Positions 26,701 through 38,700 of a DNA stretch of 64,000 bases are shown one piece after another. A program made the position numbers and the translations under genes. The first letter of the stretch is position 1. Each line of letters opens with the position of its first letter. The notes beneath the pieces are model-generated. The model was given only the letters and a program-made list of their open reading frames with translations. It was not told the DNA's origin and ran no database searches. Source of the DNA: Jaltomata sinuosa (Eukaryota > Streptophyta > Magnoliopsida > Solanales > Solanaceae); assembly GCA_003996215.1 (NCBI GenBank), contig QJPP01005230.1, positions 1-64,000 of the forward strand, in the 5' to 3' direction.

Positions 26701-29700
26701 AAACCATTTATACATACCGTACTTGGTCTAATGTAGCAAAGGAACAACATCACCTCATTTTTTTCTTGCTCATTGGTGTTAGATCCACAAATGCCTTGTT
26801 GGACAGACCCAAAATAATTCTCTTTACCTTTATCCTTCTCATCAACATGCACTTGCTCCATCATACATGTAGTTTCGACCACCTTAGGATTAAGTTCATC
26901 CGATGATGGGTCCTCAATGCAAACTTTCCCATGAGTATGTGCGAGAGAGTCGGAACAACTAGAAGAAGTAGGACGTTAAAGTTAGAATAAGAAATAACCT
27001 CACTCAAACTCTCTTGTTTTCTCTCTCTACCTCACGATCATCCTTCTCCATTTTACTCTCATGGTCATCTCTTTTTTCTTTTCTGTCGATCTTACTTTTT
27101 TTCTGACTTGACATCCCATTCTCGTCACACAACACAACCTCTCCTTTTTCTTCACTTGGGATGTCAACATGCACTTCCTTACTCGTCTCATTCTTTTCTC
27201 TCTCAAAATTTTTCATTGTTTCCCTCACACGTCTCTGATCTTCATAAACTTGAGATGGAGTTATAGGTGCAAGTATATATTTCTTCTATTTAGCTCAATA
27301 GAAACTCTATTCTTTCTCCTATCATGAATTGCATTCATGTTAACCTGCCATGGACGCCCAAGCATGATATGACAATCTTGCATTGGACTTACATTACAAA
27401 GAACATTATCGGAATACTTTTTTTTTGAGAAAGGTAACTTGTAGTATAAACACAGGAATACAAAGAGAGTATTCCAAAATACCTACAGCCAAAATTACAA
27501 AGGACTAAACCTCCTAAGGAAACTCATACGTAAAAGAGAGTATTCCAGAATACAACAACAACAACATACCCAGTATATTCCCACAAAGTGGGGTCTGGGG
27601 AGGGTGAGATGTACGCAGACCATACCTTTACCCCAGAATGAAGTAAAGAGGCTGTTTCCGATAGACCCTCGGCTCAAAGCAATCCAGGAGAAATAACCAA
27701 TAAACAAAACAACAGCTAACACAAAACTATACTACTACAAAATAATATAAAAATCTAGCTACACAAGGCACTAGCAAGTAACTGGCGCAGAAGAAACAAA
27801 AGCTACAAGCGTAGCCTTTCAACTACTAAAAGGACAACAAAACCGCACTCCTCCCTACAAAGAAACCAACCAACCTACTAACCTACAACCCTAATCTGAG
27901 CCCTCCACACCTTCCTATCTAAGGTCATGTCCTCGGTAAGCTGCAAATGCGCCAAATCCCGCCTGATCACCTCTCTCCAATATTTCTTCGGTCTACCACG
28001 ACCTCTCTTAAACCCATCCATAGCCAGCCTCTCACACCACCGCACAGGGGCCTCTGAACCTCTCCTCATCACATGCCCAAACCATCGCAACCTCCCTTCC
28101 CGCATCTTATCTTCCACGGAAGACACTCCCACCTTCTCACGAATATCCGCATTCCTAAGCCTATCCCTCCTAGTAAACCCACACATCCAGCGCAACATCC
28201 TCATCTCAGCCACCTTCATCTTCTGAACGTGAGAGTTTTTGACCGGCCAACACTCCGCCCCATACAACATAGCCGGTCTAACTGCTGCTCTGTAGAACTT
28301 GCCTTTCAGTTTGAGAGGCACCTTTTTATCACACAAGACCCCGGATGCGAGCCGCCATTTGATCCACCCTGCACCAATCCGATGGGTCACATCCTCGTCA
28401 ATCTCACCATTACCCTGGATAATAGACCCAAGGTACTTGAAGCTATCTCTTCTTCGTATGACATGCGCGTCAAGCCTCACTTCCACGTCGGTCACATATG
28501 TCACCTCACTGAACTTGCACTCCACATATTCCGTCTTGGTCCTACTCAACCTAAACCCTTTAGACTCCAGGGTCTTTCTCCAAACCTCCAATTTGTCGTT
28601 AACTCCTTCGCGGGTCTCCTCAATCAAAACTACGTCGTCCGCAAATAACATACACTAGGGCACCTCGCCTTGAATTTGCCGCGTCAACACATCCATCACC
28701 AAGGCAAATAAAAAGGGGCTAAGGGACGATCCCTGGTGCAATCCCATCCCCACAGGGAAATGCTCGGAATCTCCCCCCGCTGACCTAACTCGAGTCTTTG
28801 CGCCTTCGTACATGTCCCTAATCACCTTAGTGTAAGCCATGGGCACGCCCCTGACCTCCAAGCACCTCCAAAGAACCTCCAAAGAACCTTAGTGTATTCC
28901 AGAATACCTACAACCAAAATTACAAAGGACTAAACCTCCTAAGGAAACTCATACGTAATCTAAAATGCTAGGAATATTCCTGAATACTTTCACCATTATC
29001 GGAATACTTCCCCAATGGTGAAAGAAATAATGCATTGCTTAGTTACCTTAAGCTCACCAAAATCATTCAACCATTGCCACTAGAAGGAGTAGTGTGTTTG
29101 ATGCATATAACTTTCAACTTCTCCACCACGTATGAACTCACCACATTAGCACCGCTTTCACTATCAATAATCATAGAGCAAATTTTACCCTTTATCCCAC
29201 ACCTTGTATGGAAAATATTTCCCTCCTTAATAAACTACTGTGACATTATCCTCCAATCATGTGGTCATCATATGGAGCATCATAAGTTGGTATCACTTTG
29301 ATCTCTTAATTCAGCCTCCTTATGAGTCCTCCATTCATCACAACTACCTGTTTGAAACATCTCAAAGAAAATATAAAAAAAAAACAAAGATATCTCAATT
29401 TGCTTTTTCCTCTCGATTTATCTCTCTCTCTTGCCTTTTTCCACTAAAATTACTACCTTTGGCTGGATCCCTTAGGATTTATATATAAACCCTACTAATA
29501 ACAACCCTTTATAGTTAAGATATAGAAAGAAAAAGAATTTACCAACACCCAGACGAATTGGGTTTGATGAGACAAGAAAAAAAGACCAATTTTTGTAAGA
29601 AGAAAATTTTCCGAATTTCCTCTTCTTGGTTTTTCCTCTTTGACGCAGGAAACCAAGAATCATAACAAATTTGGAGTTTCTTGAAAATACCTTAATTCCC

Positions 29701-32700
29701 TAGCAATTGAATTTTCTCTTCTTTTTTTTTCTTTAAATCATTGTTTTTTGCCCTTGTTTTGGAACCCTCAAGATTATCAAGAATGGAACATTGATAGAAT
29801 CGCTCTGATACCACTTGATAATAATCAGATTACTTGAATAAAAACAAGAAAATAATGCGGAAGCGGAACCCTAATTGATCTTAGTATTCAAAATTAGCGG
29901 ATTAAAACTAATTATGATATTAATAGAGTCATTTCAAGAACTTAGATCAAAAGGTGATCTCAACCCCTATTCCGAAGAAATTAAAGATATCAAAAGGAGA
30001 TGGTGGGTTATTTCGGAGGAGGTGATGATTGTAGAAAATGGTTTATCCTTCATTATTCCCATCGGGCGTGAATCGTCGACAAGGGTGGTCGTCGGAAATG
30101 AAAAATTGGTACATTGGGCAATTGAGCCCTACAATGCTGAGGGTAGGGGAGATAACTTTATGATAAAGGGGGCTGAGCACGTGGGTGCTTCAAATCCTAT
30201 GCTCAATTAAAAATTTAGGACAAGCAGAAAGGAAGTAGTACGTGGCAGCTTTCAGGGGGAAAAAGTTATAAACAAACCTGGTTCTGGGCCATCTCAGCAG
30301 CCCAACAATGTAAACTCAAACATAGTCACTTCCAGGGTCTGGCTTATGTCTTGAGGACCATCTTTCGAAAAAAATCTTGCTATTACGCCTAATCACAATA
30401 TATAGATCCAGTGGTCGTTGCAATTGAGGCAAACAATTTAGTATCTGAGATCAAGCAACAAACTTCTAAAAAAGTGGCGACCCAACAAAATGAAGAACCT
30501 TAACCTCAAATTTTGGATTCAAAAGAGTTGGTGACCTAAGAAGAAGCAGATGATAGTGAAGATGCCATTACTATTATTGAAGGTGAAGGTACACATGTTG
30601 ACAGTACAGGGGGAAAGGGACAAGCTGATGCTCGAGTTTGTAGAGACAAACATTGGTTTAGTTGAGGAAGCAGAACCACTGAAGGTACAGTTGCATGATG
30701 AGGTAATTGAGGGGGAAATGGATGTATCTCTATGGGTCCGTCAGAACTTAATCGAATAACCAAGTTGATTTTCATAGATGCGAAGAGGAGGCTCTAGCTC
30801 TATTTGTGTGAAAATTGATAATGGCAGGCAATCAAAAAGACAAGAGACAGAAACATTAGTCATGCTGACCTCAATTAATTTCTTGGAATGCGAGGAGGTT
30901 GAACCGAAGAGAAAAAAGAAGGGTGATAACTAACTTGTCGTACATGATTATATTCTTTCTATTGTGTCATAAATGGGAATGCTGGTAATTAGCAAAAACT
31001 TCTCAGGAGAAAGTTTTCTTATGGTCTAAAGTTTTCGTAAGTAGTGTAAACTCTTATATAATGGACACTCATATATGTCGTCTACTTTTTCCTGGAACTC
31101 TTGTATGTCATCTACGCAAGAGTTTTATCGTCCCCTTTTCTCTATTCACAACCCTCATTACTATTATTGATTCTATGTAATTCTTTTAGGCCTATTTATT
31201 TGTCCATTATTTTCTTATACAAAAGTTGTACTAAAGAATTCACCTAGATTTGATTGACTATATTAGAGGCAATAAGAATCCTCTTCTCCTAATTTGATGT
31301 TACTGGCAATAAAAGATACAAGTGCTTCTAGAGGAAGATTTGATCAACCAAAAAATGCTCCCATGCACTAGTCCCAAGACAACTTTCTGAAAGTCCCTTC
31401 AGGGCCTCAGAACTTCACGTCCGGTGGCTCCAACCACTGGAATATCTTTCTCTCTTTTCTTTTCTTCTAAGCCGTTTCTCCATTAATGGATAATCATATA
31501 TCCTTTAGGTCTGGGGGGAAATCTTATGACATCTCCGAGACCAAATCATTGCCGGATAGGGGAAATAACTTTATGATAAAGGGGGCTGAGAACGACTTTA
31601 AGCAGGGGGGCTCAAACCTGGATATGCAGAAGGATGCACGAAGCTTCAGAAGTAAAAGGAAGGTCTTTTTAAGACTTGGAAAGTAAGAGATGTCTCTACC
31701 TCTCTTTTCTGCTCTTTGAAATCCAACAAATTTGGGAGATTCCTTTCAGTTATCTCAGTTAATGGTGTGTCCAGACCCGTCATCTTTATTCCAGAAAACA
31801 AATCAAATGAGGGGTGGTTGAGTCCTGCCAAACGCATTGAAGACTTTATTAACAGGGAGCCTTTAATGCAAGTGAATGGCATTAAAGCACCAACCTCTGG
31901 CTCTTTATTCAGCAGTCACTGAGGGGAGAGGACACATACAAAGAAACTGTCCAAAGAAATAGGTGGTCTCCAGAACAGAGGAACCATGTTTCCCCCAAGA
32001 GATGTCTAGTTGGGAGCTTCCCTGACAACGATGAAATCCCAACAAGGAATGAAGTAAGGAAATGGGACCAACATGCCTGGAAAATTGCAAATTTCCAAGT
32101 CTATGACATGAATGGAATCCAATTCCTCTTTGAGTTTCACTCCTAGGAAGTAGCAGAACACATCATACTAGGAAAATGGATGAAGCAGGGAAAGACGTTA
32201 AGGCTAGATTGGTGGTCTCCTTTAGCGGGAGCTTACCCAGATCACCAAAATTTTGACTCGTTTTGGATCTGTGTTCTCGATCTCCCTCTGAACCTATGGA
32301 CGGAAAACACCATGAAAGAGCTTGGTGGCAAGTGTGGACGATGGATAGTATGGAGGAGGAGGCCGCACTGAAAAACCACCTCTGATGGGCTCGCCTCAAG
32401 GTTAGAAGTCCTATCACCCAAATCCCAAGAGAAGTCGACATCTCCGATGGTGAATTCATCTTTTTGCTGTTGATCTAGGTTGAAGCTCTGGCAAGATTCA
32501 AACGTGTTTAGGTGGATCGACACGAGAACCCACATCTCAGTACTAGGTTTAATAATGGAGGGGTCTGCTCTTTTGACTCTCAAAAGTTCATGGAGACACC
32601 TCGTATTTTAGGGTCAAAGAGAACAGGGAAATCTCCAATGGACTTTGACTTGCTAGCTGGCGATGCGGCGGGCCCCAGCCATGTGGCTCATTACATCAGC

Positions 32701-35700
32701 AATTTGTGCTTCAAGCACGTGAACCCCTCAAAGTCTTCTGCTGATTTTTTTAGCAAAAGTGGGCCTCTCATTATTTGGTCTTATTTTGGGCCTTTGCAAA
32801 TCCAACCACATAAGCCGAAACCAATTAAGCCCACTTCCCCTAAGCCTTTCACCAAGTTTGTTATTACAAACTTAGCCACTCAGTCATCTTTTTTCTCCGA
32901 TTGAAGCGTGGTTGAAGCTCTGATTAGCGAACTCAATCACAAGAAGAAACCTGATGATCACATGCAACTCGACCTCATTGGTCTCTCGGTAGAAGCGACC
33001 TCAATCACAAAGGAGAATCTCCCTTCGAGTTCAGTTGCAGAATTATCCTACACAGATTAAGGGATAAAGGAAACAGAGAAAGTGTCGATCAATCAATTGA
33101 CACTTCTAGAAGAGCCCACACCCTTGCAATTTAACTCCAGCGAATGTAGCAGGGAGGTGGAAGAGAGAATATCCTCTTGGGTTAAAAACAACATCATCGG
33201 ATTAAGTAAGGAGCTCGGGGCTTTTTTGTTCGATGGGTTAGAAGAAGAGGCAGAATCTTTGTTTGGAAAATTAGACCAAAGGAGGGAGAATTCAAAGGAA
33301 CCATCCATCAACAACCAATTGGTTCCAAAGGAGGTAAGAAATCTTATTTTCGAGGTTAAGTACAAAGGCACAGAGCCAAGAAGTGAGCTAAGGAAAGGGA
33401 GAAGACCACCCATCAGTGATCAATGAAGGTAAAGATCCTCTCTTGGAATGTTAGGGGGCTCAATGGAGCAGACAAGAGAAAGCTGGTAAACCAAGCTAGA
33501 AGTGGATGCTAACAATCTGATAAGAGAACTATGGGCAAACAGGTGGTTGGTAGAGGTGCATCTAGAAGCCAGGGGTAATTAGTGGTGAAATCCTCATTAT
33601 GTGGGACAAACAGGAGTGGCTAGGGGAATTGTTTGTTGTTGGCAATCAAATGATCTCCTGCAAATTCAAAGGTATTAACCAGGAGCTAACTTGGTATCTC
33701 AGTGCAATCTATGCAGACTACTACAGGGTCAGAAGAAGAGATCTTTGGGGAGAAATGACCGAATGCAGATCCAGCTTTGAGGGGCTCTGGGTGGTCTGTG
33801 GTGACTTCAATGTCACAAGATTTATCTCTGAAAGGGCAAACAACAACAAACTTACAGGGACAATGGAGGAATTCTCTGGCTGCCTCAATGACTTAGAGCT
33901 AATTGACCCTCTTTTATTTAGAGGGTCATATACTTGGAGAAGGAGTGAGAATCTGAACAGTGCATCAAGCAGTACTCAGTTGAATTGGAGGAGTCCTTCT
34001 CCCAGGTTAAACAGGCTTTGCTCCCAAGACTGGGATTAGACCACAACCCAATTCTTCTTACATGTGGTGACTGGGAGTTCAGGAATCCTACTTCAAATTT
34101 GAAAAATGGTGGCTAGAAGTTGAGGAGTTCAGGAACAAGGTGAAGACATGGTCGTCCTCTTTCCCTAACACTGGAAGACCTGCATACATTCTGGCAAACA
34201 AGCTCAAGCTTCTCAAACATGAGCTAATTAACTGGAACAAAAGCAATAAGGTCAACTGGGAACAAAAAAAGGAAGAGATCCTGCTACAGGTCAGTTCCTG
34301 AAAATTTATCCAGGAACAAAGAAAAACAAAGGATACTTTCTGATGATGAACTCATTCAGAAAACTCAATTAGCCATGTAGTTTGAGGAAGTTGCCAAGAG
34401 AAAAGAGATAGCATGGAAGCAAAGGTCAAGAGTACAATGACTGAAACATGGTGATAAGAACACCAAATTCTTCCACAGAATGGCCAAAACCCACAAGATA
34501 TACAACTCCATTGACACTCTGAATGTAGAAGGCCACACCATTTCTGATCCAGAAGCAATCAAGGGAGCTGCTAAGACTTTTTATCAGAATCTGTATAGAA
34601 ATTGAGGATTGTAGACCTGGTTTCACTATCCAAGACACATCACTTATTTCTTATGAAATCAGATATGGTTGCAAAGGAATTTTAAAGAAGATGAAATACT
34701 GGAATCAATCAAATCATATGCTATTGACAAGGCACCTGGGCAGATGGTTTTCTATTTGACCTTCTGGGACTTGATCAAGGGGGAGATCACGGGAACTGTG
34801 CAGTATTTTTATGATCATCAGGTTGTTGAAAGGAGCTTGAATGCCACTTATGTGGCCCTTATTCCCAAAAAGTAGGTGCAAATCAACTGAGAGACTTCAG
34901 ACCTATCAGTCTGATTTTAGGGATGTACAAAATATGGCGAAGGTTTTGGCAAAACAAATGAAGAGGGTAATAAACAACTTGATAAAAAGACACCAAATGA
35001 CATTCATAAAGGGGAGACAAATAATGGATGCAAACCTTATAGCAAGTGAATGTGTTGACAAAAGAATAAGAGGTAAGGTGGCCGGACTAATGTGCAAGTT
35101 AGACATTGAGAAAACTTTTGATCATATCAACTAGAACTATCTTCTGAATATTCTCTCTCAAATGGGATGTGGTGATAGATGGCTAAAGTGGATAAGTTTT
35201 TGCATTAAAACTGTCAGATTCTTCATTCTTGTTAATCGAGAACTTGTTGGGTTTTTTTTCCTTCTGAAAGAGGCCTCAGACGAGGGGACCTCCTGTCCCC
35301 CTTCCTATTTATCATTGCCATGGAAGGGTTGAACAGTATGGTAAGAGATGCTTTACACAACAACTGGCTAAGGGGTTTCAAGATCAACATTGAAGAAATT
35401 GGTGCCCGCGAAATCTGCCATCTGCTTTATGCAAATGAAACATGGATTTTTTGTGAATCTAATGAAGAACATGTTAGATGCATAATGTTTTGCTAGTAGT
35501 CTTTGAAGTTGTCTCTGGCCTGAATGTAAATTGGAGGAAAAGTAACCTCTTTTCTATCAAGGAGGTACCCAATATACAAACCCCGTGATACCCTAGGGTG
35601 TGGGATAAACAATCTCCCCACTATCTACTTAGGCAATAAACACAAAGATGTGAAGATCTGGGATTGTATAACAGAGAAGACAGTAAAGAGACTTTCCCAA

Positions 35701-38700
35701 TGGAAGGCACCATATTTATCACTTGGGGGAAGAGTGACTCCTATTCCATCCCATGTGACCAAAAAACTCAACAGACTTAGAAGGGATTTCTTATGGAAAG
35801 GTAACAAGGAGGGGCGTGGCTACAATCTAGTGAAATGGGAAGTAACACAGTTGAGTAAGTCACTAGGTGGCTTGGGCATCAGAAACTTAAAGCTTCACAA
35901 CACATGCCTCTTGATGAAGTGGCTATGGAGGCTCACTGAAGAGGAAGCACCTCTCTAGAAGGAAATCATCTCCCAAAAATATGGCCAAGATAGTCCTTGG
36001 ATCTTAAATGAGGTTAACAGTACTTATGGGGTCAATGTCTTGAGATGAATCTGGTTCTTATGGAACCTTATTCTGAAAAGACATCTGCATAGGCCTCGCC
36101 TCTCCCCAGGAGGCCTTTCCAAATTTGTACTCTTTAAGCAGCAACTCTACCACCACTGCTGGTGAATATTAGTCCCCCCGGGATGGAACATAGCCTTTAG
36201 AAGATACCTCAATGACTGGGAGGTGGAAAGGGTAGCAAGCTTGCTGAGTTTGTTGGAAACCTTCACTGGCATATCTACTGGTCCTGACTCTCTGAGGTGG
36301 AAGCATACTGTGGATGGCATCCTATTAGTGAAAAGATTTTAAAAGAAGGAGAAATAACACAACACTGGGCCATCAAAAACGAAATAACACGACACTGGGA
36401 GAAGCACCAAAGCTCTGGAAAAATCAGGTTCCTACCAAAGTAAAATGCTTCACTTGGCTGGTGGCTAAGAGGGCCTGCGTGACCCATGAAGTCCTCCAAA
36501 AGAAAGGAAGAATGAAGAACTTTAGTGTCTAAATGCTTTCTGTGCAATGAAAATGGAGAAACTAACAACCACCTATTCTTGCATTGCAAGTTCATAGCTC
36601 CAACTCTGGTAAATGTTCTTCATTCTCACAAAGATTGAATGGACAATGCCTGAGCACATAACTGATTTTCTCAGCTGGATAAGAAGAGGGGGAAGTAAGA
36701 GCCAAAAGAAGTGGTGGAGGATGATACCTACTTGCATCTGGTGAACAGTGTAAAGGGAAAGAAATGGGAGATGCTTTGAAAACAGATATAAGTCCATTCA
36801 TGCTGTAAAATGGGACTGCCTAGTCTCCCTATTTTTTTTAGTGTAAAGAAAACTGTATAGAGGATAGATGAATTTGTAGATTTCATAGGAGCCTTGTAAA
36901 TGTAGAACTCTACTTTCTGTTTCTATACCAATATTTGGAGGTGGCCAGCATTCCTTAATGCTGAGGAATACAACAGTACCTTTTGTCAAAAAGAAAAAAA
37001 AGAAAAAAGAATCCTCTTCTCCTTTTACCTGTTCAAAAAAGATAAAATAATAGGATCCTGTCCTTTTTTTTTTTTCTGTTTGTACTTTCAGAGTTTTAGG
37101 TTTTTATTCTTTGCATTAGCAGTTGAAGTTGTTACAATTTGCCATTGTAATGTTTGTTACAATTTGCCATTGTAGTGTTTGGAAAGGAGGAAAGTATTTT
37201 TCACGGATTGTGTTTTCCGCGGAATCTGTCTTGGGAAAATTATTGTTTGGATCAATTTCCTGTATTTGGTTTGATAAAAAAGTAGGTGACCTAGGCTAAA
37301 AGTGCAAGGGGGAGGACATCATGAATAAAGTGCTTTTTATGATATTTTTGGATTCAAAAGTGTGTCAACAATGCTTAATAGCTGTTTGAAGCAAATAATA
37401 TTGTTGGATATTCTACCTGGATGGGGTAGTAATCCTTTGGTCTTCCATATGGTTTTGGGAAATCATCACCTTTTGAGCTAGCTTTTAGGGTTGAGTAGAG
37501 CCCGAGGTCCATTTTCTTATCATGGTATCACAACTAGGCACATCCAAATTATTGATTTACCCGATGATGGACCCCCATGTTATGTTTTCCACGCTCTAGT
37601 TGTCAGGCCTAGACATGCTAGGGGGTATTGGATATCCTTCATCGGTGGGATTGTGGTCCTTTGGTGCTCATTCTATGGTCTTGAGTAATCCTCATCTCTT
37701 AAGCTAGTTTTTGGGATTGAGTTAAGTCCAAGGTCCATTTTCTTATCAAATGTGGAGTTAAATGCTTAGACATGTGAAAAGGAAAATGGCTTATGTGGTT
37801 CTCTGCCCGTAAGTATGGAGTCATTTTCCCCTTTTGGTGGAAATTTTTTCTTTATATAATTTTTTTCACAATCAAAATAACTAAACTGGAACTAACTTGC
37901 CGTTGCCAAAAACAAATAAGTGAATTTGCAAACCAGTATTTGTATCCTACAGTACATTGGTGCAACAAGCTTTTTGTTATTTCTCTGCAGTTCCAGATGA
38001 CTTCACCAAGAGTTTCATTGTTTGATCACATAATGGACTTTATTTTCGCTTTTCCGTTCTTTCATAACTGATTATATTGGACTCCCGAATCAGACATTTT
38101 GAACTAGTCCCTTTCCTGTGGTGTGAACTTGCAGAGTGCTTCAGATATGGTTTTAGCAGATGACAACTTCGCCACCGTTGTTGCTGTAAGCTGATATCTT
38201 TTTTTTTTTAAATCAAATTCTGCTAAATTTTTTGCCCTTAAAATTATATTCCTTTGGTTGATTGAATTATGTTTTCTGTGCAGGCGGTCGCTGAGGGAAG
38301 GGCTATATATAACAATACGAAACAATTTATTAGATACATGATATCTTCGAACATTGGTGAAGTGGTCTGTATATTTGTGGCAGCTATGCTTGGGATTCCT
38401 GATACGCTTGTGCCTGTGAGTTGGTTGAGTTGGTAGTCTATAACTTCTATAACATGTTCATCTCTGTTCTTAAGCATCTCAAGTGCACATTTTCCCCTTG
38501 CTAATCTAAATTAAGCAGTCATATTTTGCTTACTTCCACACTCAAGGAAGTGGCCTAATGGTCAATGAAGTTGGTTGAGAACCATGAGGTCTCATGGTCT
38601 CAGGTTCAAATTCCAGCAGAGACAAAAAACACAAGGTGTAATATCTTCCCATTTGTCCTAGCCTTGCCGAAAGCTGGCCCGGAAACCATGGTTATCAAAA

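Larger units (their letters stand above)
27405..29009 (-). mobile_element. Short L1 3' end inserted in the gypsy, itself split by an RTE
   Basis: CATTATCGGAATACTT occurs at 27404-27419 and again at 28994-29009, giving a 16 bp target duplication. Just inside the left copy is a T run and TTGAGAAAGGTAAC, the reverse complement of an L1 3' end (GTTACC...CTCAAAA). The L1 piece itself is only some 200 bp. A segment of about 70 bp (GGACTAAACCTCCTAAGGAA and its surroundings) is present in two tandem copies, 27470-27537 and 28894-28960, now separated by the RTE. Confidence 0.75.
31291..37006 (+). mobile_element. Full-length L1 LINE, decayed, 5.7 kb
   Basis: Perfect 17 bp target duplications and an A-rich 3' end (36988-37008) bound a 5716 bp copy with both ORF regions: an ORF1 of the DUF4283 type and an ORF2 with endonuclease, reverse transcriptase and zf-RVT. 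Both are broken by many stops and frameshifts. It stands in sense orientation within the 14.9 kb ECA3 intron, and the terminus TTTTGTCAAAAAG is of the same type as other L1 ends in this window. Confidence 0.92.

Noticed and set aside
28073..28648. A 191-codon + strand ORF
   Set aside because: It is the antisense shadow of the RTE reverse transcriptase, which has clear motifs on the minus strand.
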